Shown here: positions 18,128 to 27,825 of the stretch, piece after piece | Layout of the letters: every line of letters starts with the position of its first letter | How positions within the stretch are numbered: the stretch's first letter is position 1 | NCBI GenBank assembly: GCA_027531255.1 | Contig: JAPZRU010000034.1 | Coordinates: forward strand, 1 to 32,087 | DNA from: Steroidobacteraceae bacterium | GTDB taxonomy: Bacteria > Pseudomonadota > Gammaproteobacteria > Steroidobacterales > Steroidobacteraceae | Direction: 5' to 3' | Length of the DNA: 32,087 nucleotides | The notes under the pieces: model-generated | What the model saw: the letters and a program-made list of their open reading frames with translations, nothing else | Databases searched by the model: none | Told to the model about the DNA's origin: nothing | Made by a program: the position numbers and the translations under genes

Positions 18128-18412
18128 GCAGGGTACCCGCGCGACGCACTGCAGTGGAACCGGCCCGCCGCCGCGCTCGCGGCACTGGACCCGCTCGAGT
18201 GGGCGGAGGCCGACGTGGTCGGCCTCGCGAGCGCCGCCACCAACTGGATGGCGTTTCCGCTGGTCGTCGGTGCCGACCTCCCGGCGCGGTTGCGGGCGAT
18301 CCGCTGCCCGACGCTGCTGGTCACGGACACCGGCGAGGATCTCTACGAGGCCACGCGGCGCTGCCGCGCGCTCCGTCCCGACTTCGCCTATGCGGAACTG
18401 CCCGGCGGCACG
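18128..18412 (+). pseudogene. Alpha/beta-hydrolase remnant (C-terminal half)
   Basis: An open frame begins right after an in-frame TGA at 18119-18121 and has no proper start. It encodes about 95 residues typical of the second half of an alpha/beta hydrolase: AGYPRDALQWNRPAAALAALD, a cap-like segment ASAATNWMAFPLV, then RAIRCPTLLVTDTGEDLYE, the strand that carries the acidic catalytic residue in this fold, and FAYAELPGGT just where the catalytic histidine should follow. The histidine and the N-terminal nucleophile elbow are both missing. After PGGT the sequence changes to non-homologous DNA leading to mscL. The assignment rests on pattern recognition. Confidence 0.55.
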
Positions 18413-18501
18413 CTAGGATCGGCAAGGGGCGGCCCGGCGCGATTTCCGCGCCGGCGCACAGACCATTACGAGCGCCGGCCCCGAGGTAGGGAGGAAGTTG
18501 C

Positions 18502-18915
18502 ATGAGCCTCGTGAACGAGTTCAAGGAATTTGCGATGCGCGGCAACGTCATCGACCTCGCGGTCGGTGTGGTGATCGGCGCCGCATTCGGCAAGATCGTC
18601 TCGTCGATGGTGGACGCGGTCGTGATGCCACTGCTCGGGATGGCGACGAGCGGTGCGGACTTCTCGACGCTCGCGGTGCAGATCGGCACGAGCCCGGCGG
18701 GCGAGCCGGTGCTGCTCAAGTACGGTCAGTTCGTCCAGGCGACGCTCGACTTCGTGATCATCGCGTTCGTCATCTTCATGGCGCTGCGCGCGATCAACAG
18801 GCTGAAGAAGCCGCCCGAGCCGGCAGTGCCCGCGGCCCCGCCGCCGCCGCCGCGCCAGGAAGTGCTGCTCGAAGAGATCCGCGACCTGCTGAAGCAGCAG
18901 CGCGAAGCGGCCTGA
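18502..18915 (+). CDS. mscL: Large-conductance mechanosensitive channel MscL
   Basis: The 137-residue product begins [34 protein letters not shown], the classic amphipathic helix and TM1 of MscL. A periplasmic loop follows, then TM2 ([20 protein letters not shown]) and the C-terminal bundle helix [14 protein letters not shown]. It opens under membrane tension to release solutes in osmotic downshock. The proline stretch before the bundle ([10 protein letters not shown]) is normal for the family. AGGGAGGAAG lies just upstream of the ATG. It is monocistronic, lying between a degraded hydrolase and a hairpin. Confidence 0.97.
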   Translation: MSLVNEFKEFAMRGNVIDLAVGVVIGAAFGKIVSSMVDAVVMPLLGMATSGADFSTLAVQIGTSPAGEPVLLKYGQFVQATLDFVIIAFVIFMALRAINRLKKPPEPAVPAAPPPPPRQEVLLEEIRDLLKQQREAA

Positions 18916-18923
18916 GTCGACGC

Positions 18924-18958
18924 CGAGCGCGCGGCGCCGCTACGGCGCCGCGCGCTCG
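18924..18958. terminator. Perfect 16-bp GC hairpin after mscL
   Basis: Positions 18924-18939 and 18943-18958 are perfect inverted repeats with a 3-nt loop, CTA. The hairpin starts 9 nt after the mscL stop. There is no T-run, so it may terminate by another mechanism or stabilise the 3' end. It could also be used by a transcript from the other strand. Confidence 0.6.
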
Positions 18959-18969
18959 CGCGAGCGGCT

Positions 18970-19059
18970 TCAGACGGTGCGATAGCCCATGCGCGTACCG
19001 AGCCGCAGCGACGACTCGATCTCCGCTTCCGTGGTCCGGCGCGGCTTGGCTTCGGGCAT
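18970..19059 (-). CDS. Possible 29-residue small protein
   Basis: A short frame on the minus strand encodes a basic and acidic peptide starting MPEAKPRRTTEAEIES and ending LRLGTRMGYRTV. Codon choice looks coding-like (GC at third positions), but no good ribosome-binding site lies upstream. It may be a genuine small protein, or the joined ends of a larger gene after internal deletion, as seen for neighbours. I do not recognise its family. Confidence 0.25.
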   Translation of the reverse strand: MPEAKPRRTTEAEIESSLRLGTRMGYRTV

Positions 19060-19181
19060 CGTGGGATGGCGGCGTTCGGCAGTTCAGGGGGGTGCTGCAC
19101 CCAGCGCGAATATGCGCGAGCACCGGTGGTCGTGCCCGGGCGAGGCAGTAAGGTGCCGGCGGGTCAACCGAGGACGCACGG

Positions 19182-19535
19182 GTGTACGACATGGACGTGA
19201 AAGCTTTGGTCGGCGTGGTGGCGATCGCCACCGCGCTCGCGGGTTGCGGCAAGCAGACCGAGCAGGCGGAGTCCGCCACGGAGAGCGCGGCGAGTGCGGC
19301 CGGCAGTTCGATGAAGCAGGCAGGCGATGCGGCCGCGCAGGCGGCCGGTGCCGCAGGCGACGCCGCGCGGGCCGGTGCCGCCACGGTGGGCGCGGCCGTC
19401 GCCGAGGGTGCCGCGACCGCAGCAGGCGCGGTCTCGAACGCCGCCGAGGAGGCCGCGGGAGACGCGCAGCAGGCGGCGGAGCGCGCCGCGAAGGAGGCCC
19501 CGGAAGAGGCCCAGGAAGAGGCCAAGGACCGCTGA
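19182..19535 (+). CDS. Alanine-rich lipoprotein with LEA-like helix
   Basis: The 117-residue product has a lipoprotein signal peptide ending in the lipobox LAGC, with Cys22 as the acylation site. The rest is almost wholly Ala, Glu, Lys, Gln, Gly and Asp in an amphipathic pattern (for example KQAGDAAAQAAGAAGDAARA), like LEA-type or apolipoprotein-like helices. It is probably anchored in the outer or inner membrane facing the periplasm. GTG at 19182 has GAGGAC about 8 nt upstream. ATG at 19191 is the alternative and would shorten the n-region by three residues. Function is unknown; low complexity makes homology weak evidence. Confidence 0.75.
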   Translation: MYDMDVKALVGVVAIATALAGCGKQTEQAESATESAASAAGSSMKQAGDAAAQAAGAAGDAARAGAATVGAAVAEGAATAAGAVSNAAEEAAGDAQQAAERAAKEAPEEAQEEAKDR

Positions 19536-19678
19536 TTGTCCAGGCTCCGCAGGCCCTGACGCGCCGTCTTCCGGGCCGCTGCCGCGGGACCGCGTCGCCG
19601 CGTCGCCGCGGCCCGCCCGCCCGGCGGCCGGGTCGTATCTGGCCCGCGAACGGCCATATACGGCCGGCAAAAAATCCG

Positions 19679-19684
19679 TAGAAT
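19679..19684 (+). promoter_or_regulatory. Possible -10 element of the second lipoprotein gene
   Basis: TAGAAT, five of six matches to the -10 consensus, lies about 93 nt before the start at 19777 and is preceded by an unusual A-rich stretch (CAAAAAAT). No good -35 is visible. The remainder of the 19536-19776 gap shows only GC-rich repeats. Confidence 0.3.
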
Positions 19685-19776
19685 CCGCGCACGCGGTTGC
19701 GTGCCGGCGGGGGGCGACTCCCGGTGCCCGTGGCCGCGGCTTCCAAACACCACCTAATGCATTGGGGTATCGACTA

Positions 19777-20016
19777 ATGAACATCAAGCTCGCTCTGGGC
19801 GCCGCTGCGCTGGCGCTGACGCTGGCTGCCTGCGGCCAGAAGGAAGAGGCTGCTGCTCCGGCTCCTGAGGCCGCTGCCCCGGCCGCCGAGGCCCCGGCCG
19901 CCGACGCGACGGCTCCGGCCGCCGACCCGGCTGCTGCTGCCCCGGCCGACCCGGCTGCCGCTGGCGCCGCGCCGACCGACCCGGCCGCTGCTCCGGCCGC
20001 TGCTCCGGCGCAGTAA
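19777..20016 (+). CDS. Alanine/proline-rich small lipoprotein
   Basis: The 79-residue product has a signal peptide with lipobox LAAC (Cys19). The mature part consists mostly of Ala and Pro with regularly spaced Asp and Glu, in repeats such as PAADPAAAAPADPAAA. It would be an extended, flexible acidic tail attached to a lipid anchor. Alanine is often encoded by GCT, which neighbouring genes rarely use. This may reflect high expression or repeat expansion. It has a strong terminator after it and is probably transcribed alone. Together with the preceding gene it forms a pair of lipoproteins of similar composition but no clear alignment. Function is unknown. Confidence 0.75.
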   Translation: MNIKLALGAAALALTLAACGQKEEAAAPAPEAAAPAAEAPAADATAPAADPAAAAPADPAAAGAAPTDPAAAPAAAPAQ

Positions 20017-20047
20017 TCACTCGGCCCGTCAGGGCTGGTGATGCAAG

Positions 20048-20098
20048 ACCGGGCCGGATCCCCCAGCCACGCCGGGGGGTCCGCCCGGTTTTTCTTTT
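20048..20098 (+). terminator. Intrinsic terminator after the small lipoprotein gene
   Basis: A long stem is formed by 20048-20064 and 20074-20089 (about 16 pairs, one bulged C, one G-T pair), followed by TTTTTCTTTT. It ends transcription from the lipoprotein gene before the acetyltransferase gene. Confidence 0.9.
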
Positions 20099-20123
20099 GG
20101 CGCGCTGGGCTAAGGTACGGGGC

Positions 20124-20666
20124 ATGACGGTCAGTCTCCGCGACGCGCGCGCTTCCGCCGACGACCGGCGGTGGATCCAGGCCACCTACCCGGAGTACCT
20201 CGAGGAACTGGCCGAGATTTCGCACTCCGGCACGGGTGTGTTCCCGATCTTCGGCGAGCATGGGCCACGGGACTCCGAACTGCTGGCCCGCTGGTTCCGC
20301 GACGACCGCTCGCACCCGATCGTCATCCTGGACTCCGGGGGGCCGGCCGGCTTCGCACTGGTTTCGCGGCCGCTGGTGCCGGCCCGGCCGCCGGTCGGAG
20401 CGCGCCCCGCCGACGGCACGGACTACCGTCTCGCCGAGTTCTACGTGCGCCGTGCGCACCGCCGCAGGGGTATCGGCCGGGCAGCGGCCGCGCTGATCTT
20501 CAGTCGGTTCGCCGGCCGCTGGGAGGTATCGGAAGCGATGGGCAACACCGAGGCCGTCGCATTCTGGCGGCGCGTGATCATGGCCTACACGCGGGGCCGC
20601 TACGACGAGCGCGTCGCCGACGGCGAAGTGCGCCAGCGCTTCTCGAGCGTCGACCTGCCCCGCTGA
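20124..20666 (+). CDS. GNAT-family N-acetyltransferase
   Basis: The 180-residue product has the GNAT acetyl-CoA motif around residues 110-130: LAEFYVRRAHRRRGIGRAAA, where R-x-x-G-I-G-R-A forms the pyrophosphate loop. It then has the motif B-like FAGRWEVSEAMGNTEAVAFW, in which an Asn and a Trp/Phe helix are typical. It transfers an acetyl group from acetyl-CoA to an unknown amine. ATG at 20124 has GGTACGGGGC upstream. It comes directly after a terminator and 1 nt before the CheB remnant frame. Confidence 0.85.
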   Translation: MTVSLRDARASADDRRWIQATYPEYLEELAEISHSGTGVFPIFGEHGPRDSELLARWFRDDRSHPIVILDSGGPAGFALVSRPLVPARPPVGARPADGTDYRLAEFYVRRAHRRRGIGRAAAALIFSRFAGRWEVSEAMGNTEAVAFWRRVIMAYTRGRYDERVADGEVRQRFSSVDLPR

Positions 20667-20667
20667 A

Positions 20668-21108
20668 GTGCGCGGCGCGTCGACCGGCGGTACCGAGGCG
20701 ATCGAGGAAGTGCTGGTGCGGATGCCGCCGGACTCGCCGGCCATCGTGATCACGCAGCACATCCCCAGGGCCTTCAGCGGACCTTTCGCGGCGCGCATGA
20801 ACGCCAACTGCCAGTTGACCGTCTACGAGGCGAAGGACGGCCAGCCGATCCTGCCCGGGCACGTCTACATCGCTCCGGGCGACCAGCACCTGCTCGTGGT
20901 GCGCGACGGCGCGGAGGGCATGAAGGACGCGCGCGACGCGGGCGCGCCCTGCATCGCCCCGGACGAGGCCACCAGCGTGGTCCGGGGCATGCCGGGCGCC
21001 GCCCGGTAGATCGGCGCCGCCGAGAGCCTGCATCCGCTCGCGCAGATCGCGGCCAAGGTGATGCAGGTCGTCGACGACCGCGGCGTCGGCGCCCGCGCGA
21101 TCGCCTGA
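20668..21108 (+). pseudogene. CheB-type methylesterase remnant
   Basis: The frame begins within the catalytic domain of CheB: GASTGGTEAIEEVL holds the active serine, ITQHIPRAFSGPFAARM the active histidine, and HVYIAPGDQHLLVVRDG the following strand. The receiver domain that normally precedes is absent. After RDGA the frame goes straight to EGMKDARDAGA, so the segment with HRPSVDVLF and the catalytic aspartate (GMGxDGA) is missing. DEATSVVRGMPGAAR is then followed by TAG at 21007-21009, and the same frame continues as family-like IGAAESLHPLAQIAAKVMQ to TGA at 21108. Loss of the domain, the catalytic Asp and the stop all point to a pseudogene. Confidence 0.8.
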
Positions 21109-21114
21109 GTGCGG

Positions 21115-21130
21115 CGTGACGCGCGTCACG
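21115..21130. promoter_or_regulatory. 16-bp palindrome resembling a CRP-family site
   Basis: CGTGACGCGCGTCACG is a perfect palindrome containing GTGA-N6-TCAC, the core of CRP/Vfr/Clp-type sites. It lies 100 bp before the response-regulator start, inside a 122-bp gap. Whether it is bound is unknown. Confidence 0.35.
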
Positions 21131-21230
21131 GAGGCGGACGCGCTGCGGTGACCGAGGTCGAGGGGCGCTCAAGCCGCGGCGTCCCGAGCCGACATAGTGG
21201 ACTGGGAAGGGCGGTAATCGGAGTGAACCG

Positions 21231-21929
21231 ATGAAGACCATGAACGTCGACGACTCGGCCGCGATGCGGTTGGTCGTCAAGAAGACCCTGCGCCAGGCCG
21301 ATTTCGACGGCCACGAGATCAGCGAGGCCGAGGACGGCGCCAAGGCGCTCGCCGCCATCAAGGGTGCCTCGCCCGTCCTCGTGCTGTCCGACTGGAACAT
21401 GCCCAACATGACCGGCATCGAACTGCTGGAGAAGCTCGGCGCCGAGGGCATGGCGACCTACATCCCGATGCCGGACCCGAACGAGGTCCGCGGCCCGCTC
21501 GACATCCCGTTCGATGGCCTTGACGTCAAGCCCGGCAAGAAGTTCGACTTCGCCCCGGGCTCGGGCGCGTGGGCCGCGGTGTCCGAGACCGACGACGGCA
21601 AGCCCGTCGCGCTCTGCCTCGCGGACGCGAACTTCGCCGCCAATGCGGGCGCGGCCCTGGCGATGCCGCCGCCGGCGGTCGCGAAGGACGCGGCGAAGAC
21701 CAAGGACCTGACCGACGTGATGGCCGGCAACCTCGCCGAGATCATGAACATCTGCTCTCGGCTCCTGATGACCGACACGTCGCCGCACCTGCGCCTCACG
21801 AAGATGTACCCCGCCAAGTCGCTCGAGGCGCCGGTGCAGGCGGCGCTCTCGGATGCGAAGGGCCGGATCGACTTCGAGGTGAACGTGCCGAAGCACGGGC
21901 CGGGGACGCTCGGTGCGGTCTCCGTCTGA
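21231..21929 (+). CDS. Truncated response-regulator receiver fused to a second domain
   Basis: The 232-residue product begins with a receiver domain: acidic pair Asp7-Asp8 in VDDSAAMR, phospho-acceptor Asp54 in LSDWNMPNMTG, ending at about residue 69 (LLEKL). The second half of a receiver, with the conserved Thr/Ser and Lys, is missing. Residues 70-232 are a separate domain with PDPNEVRGPLDIPFDGLDV, PGSGAWAAVSETDDGKPVA and a helix DVMAGNLAEIMNIC. I do not recognise it firmly; the helix faintly recalls CheC/CheX phosphatases. The join is in frame, so a protein could still be made, but phosphorelay through the receiver is doubtful. It lies beside the CheB remnant and an HDOD gene. Confidence 0.65.
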   Translation: MKTMNVDDSAAMRLVVKKTLRQADFDGHEISEAEDGAKALAAIKGASPVLVLSDWNMPNMTGIELLEKLGAEGMATYIPMPDPNEVRGPLDIPFDGLDVKPGKKFDFAPGSGAWAAVSETDDGKPVALCLADANFAANAGAALAMPPPAVAKDAAKTKDLTDVMAGNLAEIMNICSRLLMTDTSPHLRLTKMYPAKSLEAPVQAALSDAKGRIDFEVNVPKHGPGTLGAVSV

Positions 21930-21975
21930 GCATCGACGGAGACGTAGGACGGAGACATAGAAGGATGAAGTGCGA

Positions 21976-22863
21976 ATGAACGCGCAAGCTGCCCCGCAGG
22001 CAGACCCGGCGGCGCTCCACGCCGCCGCCTTCGAGTTCGTGCAGTCGCTGGCCGCGGAGCTGTCGACGGGCAAGATCGACCTGCCGTCGTTCCCGGACGT
22101 CGCGATCCGAGTCCGCCGCGCGCTGGCCGACGAGCGAACCACCGTGGACCAGGTCGTCCGCATCGTCGGCTCCGAGCCGGCGCTGGCGGCGCGACTGCTC
22201 AAGATGGCGAACTCGGCCGCGCTGAACCGCTCCGGCAAGGCGGCGACCGAGTTGCGCACCGCGATCGCCCGCATGGGCTACAACATGGTACGCAGCGCCG
22301 CGATCTCGTTCGCGATGGCGCAGATCCGCGCGGGCGCGAAGCTCAAGGGACTCGAGAAGCCGCTCGAGGAGCTCTGGCAGCGCACTACCTACATGGCGGC
22401 GTTCTGCTACGTGCTGGCGAAGAACCACACGTGCCGCAACCCGGACGAGGCCTTCCTGGCCGGGCTGCTGCACGGCGTCGGCCGTCTGTACATCCTCGCG
22501 CGGGCCGACCGTCACAGCGTGCTGTTCGCCGACCCGGGCGCCCTCGAGCAGGTGATGCGCGACTGGCACGCGAGCATCGGCAAGGCGATCCTCGAGAACT
22601 GGGAGATGAACGACGAGCTCGTCACGGCGGTCGCCGAGCAGGACGACGTCGCGCGCGAGCACGACGGCCCGGCCGACCTCGCGGACCTGCTGGTCTGCGC
22701 GAACATGATGTCCGCGTACTTCGACCAGCCCGCCGACCTGGAGCTGAACATGCAGGGCGTGACGGCCTTCCGGATGCTCGGGCTGGACGGCACGAACTGC
22801 ACCCGCGTGATGTCGGAGTGCCGCGAGGAGATCGAGGCGCTCCGCCAGGCACTCGACGTCTGA
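21976..22863 (+). CDS. HDOD-domain signalling protein
   Basis: The 295-residue product matches the HDOD fold (a HD-related output domain). LPSFPDVAIRVRRALADERTTVDQVVRIVGSEPALAARLLKMANSA is the typical N-terminal half. It also has the AIARMGYNMVRSAAIS helix, then FLAGLLHGVGRLYILAR, where the HD pair of true phosphohydrolases is replaced by HG. HDOD proteins act in signalling, motility and pilus control, often near chemosensory genes. ATG at 21976 is used; GTG at 21970 is closer to the AAGGA ribosome-binding site and may be the true start. It is 46 nt after the receiver fusion gene. Confidence 0.88.
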   Translation: MNAQAAPQADPAALHAAAFEFVQSLAAELSTGKIDLPSFPDVAIRVRRALADERTTVDQVVRIVGSEPALAARLLKMANSAALNRSGKAATELRTAIARMGYNMVRSAAISFAMAQIRAGAKLKGLEKPLEELWQRTTYMAAFCYVLAKNHTCRNPDEAFLAGLLHGVGRLYILARADRHSVLFADPGALEQVMRDWHASIGKAILENWEMNDELVTAVAEQDDVAREHDGPADLADLLVCANMMSAYFDQPADLELNMQGVTAFRMLGLDGTNCTRVMSECREEIEALRQALDV

Positions 22864-22870
22864 CCGCAGC

Positions 22871-22899
22871 GCGTCCGGGCGCTCGCGGTGCCCGGACGC
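22871..22899. terminator. Hairpin between convergent HDOD and uvrA genes
   Basis: GCGTCCGGGC (22871-22880) pairs perfectly with GCCCGGACGC (22890-22899) around a 9-nt loop. It fills the 51-nt space between two convergent genes, so it may stop transcription from both sides. It lacks a clear T-run. Confidence 0.55.
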
Positions 22900-22914
22900 C
22901 CACCTTCGCGCCCT

Positions 22915-25785
<2,871 letters not shown>

Positions 25786-25841
25786 CGGGCTTCCGTGGTT
25801 GGGGGAGGGCGGCCGGGCCGGGGGAAACTGGGCGAATTGGC

Positions 25842-25847
25842 TAGAAT
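25842..25847 (+). promoter_or_regulatory. Possible -10 element of the MFS gene
   Basis: TAGAAT, five of six consensus matches, lies 33 nt before the GTG start of the MFS gene in the 94-bp divergent interval. A matching -35 is weak. On the opposite strand, the same place offers a TATTCT that could serve uvrA. Confidence 0.35.
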
Positions 25848-25879
25848 ACAAGCCGGATTCCCCCGCAGGTAAGTTCCCG

Positions 25880-27217
25880 GTGAACGATTCGAACGACGGC
25901 CGCCGGCCGGATGCGGCCGCCGACGGGCGCGCTTCGCCGCCGGACCGCCGCTCGGCCGGCGGCGCGGCGGGCCTGGCCTTCCTGCCGGCCGAGCGCCGCG
26001 CGGTCGGGGCGCTCGCCGCCATCTACGCGACGCGCATGCTCGGCCTGTTCCTGCTGCTGCCGGTGCTCGCGCTGTACGCGGCGGAGTTGCCCGGCGCCAC
26101 GGCCGCGCTGGCGGGCCTCGCGGTGGGCGCCTACGGCCTGACGCAGGCCCTGCTCCAGATCCCGTTCGGCGTCGCCTCGGACCGCTTCGGCCGGCGGCCG
26201 GTCATCACGGCCGGGCTCGTCCTGTACGCGCTCGGCTCCGTGCTCGGCGCGCTGGCCGGCAGCGTCTGGGCGGTGATCGTCGCGCGGATGGTGCAGGGAG
26301 CCGGGGCCGTGTCCGCGCCGGTCACGGCCCTGCTGGCGGATCTCACGCGCGACACGATCCGCACGCGCGCGATGGCGCTGATCGGCATCAGCATCGCTGG
26401 CTCGTTCCTGCTCTCGCTGGTCGGTGCGCCGGCGCTGTCGGCCAAGATCGGCGTGCCGGGCCTGTTCTGGGTGATGGCCGCGCTCGCGGTCGGCGCGCTG
26501 GTGCTGCTGTGGACCGTGGTCCCTGCCACGCCGGACGCACCGCACGCGACCGCGCCGACGGGAGCCACGGCGGCGACGGCCGGCCGTACCGCGGCGCCGC
26601 AGCAGGCGGCCGTTCCGCCTCGTCCGAGCCGCGTCGCCGGTGCCTGGAATCGCACCCTGCGGCCCTACTACTTCGGCATGTTCGTGCTGCACTTCGTGCT
26701 GACGGCGACGTTCGTCGGCGTGCCGAACGCGCTGCAGGAGCAACTGGGCGTCGCGCTCGCCGAGCACTGGAAGACCTACCTCGGCGTATTCGTGCTGTCG
26801 CTCGCCGGCACCGTGCCGCTGGTGTTCTGGACCGAGCGCTCGCGCCACCCGGACGGCGTGATGCGTTACGGCATCGCGCTCCTGCTGTTCGCGCAGGGCG
26901 CGCTCGCGTTCGCGTACGGCTCGTACTGGGGGCTCGCTTGCGCGCTGGTCGGCTTCTTCGCGGCGTTCAACTTCCTCGAGGCGCGCCTGCCGGCGCGCCT
27001 GTCGCAGGCCGCGGGGCCCGCGGCACGCGGTGCCGCGCTCGGCTTGTTCGCCACCGCGCAGTTCCTGGGGGCGTTCGCCGGCGGCGCCGCGGGAGGCTTG
27101 CTGCACGGCAGTGCCCTCGGTCTCGAGGGCGTGTTCGGCGTCAGCGCGCTGGGCGCGCTCGCCTGGCTGCTCGTCTACCGGCCGAAACCGCCAGATCCTG
27201 CGCGAACACGGGAGTAA
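25880..27217 (+). CDS. MFS transporter
   Basis: The 445-residue product has about 12 membrane helices. MFS motif A lies in the loop after TM2 as [16 protein letters not shown] (Asp101). The helix [22 protein letters not shown] after TM4 is typical of drug/sugar efflux members. A long Ala/Pro/Thr central loop near residues 215-250 joins the two halves. Substrate is unknown. GTG at 25880 is preceded by CAGGTAAG; the frame is open further upstream but runs into uvrA's promoter region. The gene is divergent from uvrA and precedes ssb, a conserved neighbourhood. Confidence 0.9.
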   Translation: MNDSNDGRRPDAAADGRASPPDRRSAGGAAGLAFLPAERRAVGALAAIYATRMLGLFLLLPVLALYAAELPGATAALAGLAVGAYGLTQALLQIPFGVASDRFGRRPVITAGLVLYALGSVLGALAGSVWAVIVARMVQGAGAVSAPVTALLADLTRDTIRTRAMALIGISIAGSFLLSLVGAPALSAKIGVPGLFWVMAALAVGALVLLWTVVPATPDAPHATAPTGATAATAGRTAAPQQAAVPPRPSRVAGAWNRTLRPYYFGMFVLHFVLTATFVGVPNALQEQLGVALAEHWKTYLGVFVLSLAGTVPLVFWTERSRHPDGVMRYGIALLLFAQGALAFAYGSYWGLACALVGFFAAFNFLEARLPARLSQAAGPAARGAALGLFATAQFLGAFAGGAAGGLLHGSALGLEGVFGVSALGALAWLLVYRPKPPDPARTRE

Positions 27218-27245
27218 TGGCCGGACGCGACGCTCGCGCTGCGGG

Positions 27246-27251
27246 TAAAAT
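27246..27251 (+). promoter_or_regulatory. Possible -10 element of ssb
   Basis: TAAAAT (five of six) lies 31 nt before the ssb ATG, in the 65-nt space after the MFS gene. No good -35 is seen at the right distance. Confidence 0.35.
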
Positions 27252-27282
27252 GCACGCACGACGCAACCCCGGAGCAAGGCGC

Positions 27283-27768
27283 ATGGCACGCGGCATCAAC
27301 AAGGTCATCCTCGTCGGTAATCTCGGTCAGGATCCGGAAACCCGGGCGATGCCGAGCGGCAAGGCGGTCACGAACATCCGCCTCGCCACCAGCGATAGCT
27401 GGCGCGACAAGAACACCGGCGAGCAGAAGGAACAGACCGAGTGGCACACGGTCGTGTTCTTCGACCGGCTCGCCGAGATCGCCGCCGAGTACCTGCGCAA
27501 GGGTTCGCAGGTCTACGTCGAGGGCAAGCTGCGCACCCGCAAGTGGCAGGACAAGAGCGGCAACGACCGCTACAGCACCGAGATCGTCGCCAACGAGATG
27601 CAGATGCTCGGCGGCCGCAACCAGGGCGGCGGAGGCGGCGGCGGCGGGGGCATGGGCGGTGGCAGCGGCCGCTCGCAGTCGCGCGACGACTACGACCAGA
27701 CGCCCGCGAGCGCGGGCGCCGGCGGCGGCGCGAAGGACGAGGCCTTCGACGACGACATCCCGTTCTAG
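27283..27768 (+). CDS. ssb: Single-stranded DNA-binding protein
   Basis: The 161-residue product has the OB-fold (residues 1 to about 110) starting [20 protein letters not shown], with the aromatic DNA-stacking positions in SDSWRD and [10 protein letters not shown] glycine-rich linker with nine consecutive glycines follows, and the acidic tip DDDIPF that recruits repair and replication partners. ATG at 27283 has GGAGCAAGG upstream. The organisation, uvrA on the other side of the MFS gene, fits DNA-repair context. Confidence 0.98.
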   Translation: MARGINKVILVGNLGQDPETRAMPSGKAVTNIRLATSDSWRDKNTGEQKEQTEWHTVVFFDRLAEIAAEYLRKGSQVYVEGKLRTRKWQDKSGNDRYSTEIVANEMQMLGGRNQGGGGGGGGGMGGGSGRSQSRDDYDQTPASAGAGGGAKDEAFDDDIPF

Positions 27769-27779
27769 GATCCGCGCGG

Positions 27780-27799
27780 GAGCCCGCTGGAGCGGGCTC
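27780..27799 (+). terminator. Hairpin after ssb
   Basis: GAGCCCGC (27780-27787) pairs perfectly with GCGGGCTC (27792-27799) around TGGA, 11 nt after the ssb stop. It lacks a T-run, so it may be a weak terminator between ssb and the acyl-CoA-binding gene. Confidence 0.5.
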
Positions 27800-27825
27800 A
27801 CCGGCGCCGCTCACGAGGGCCTACG

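Noticed and set aside
25786-25879. LexA (SOS) box before uvrA
   Set aside because: I looked for CTG-N10-CAG in the divergent interval and found no match, so I do not claim SOS control.
27628-27665. Glycine-codon run in ssb as a repeat element
   Set aside because: It is the normal flexible linker of SSB between the OB-fold and the acidic tip.
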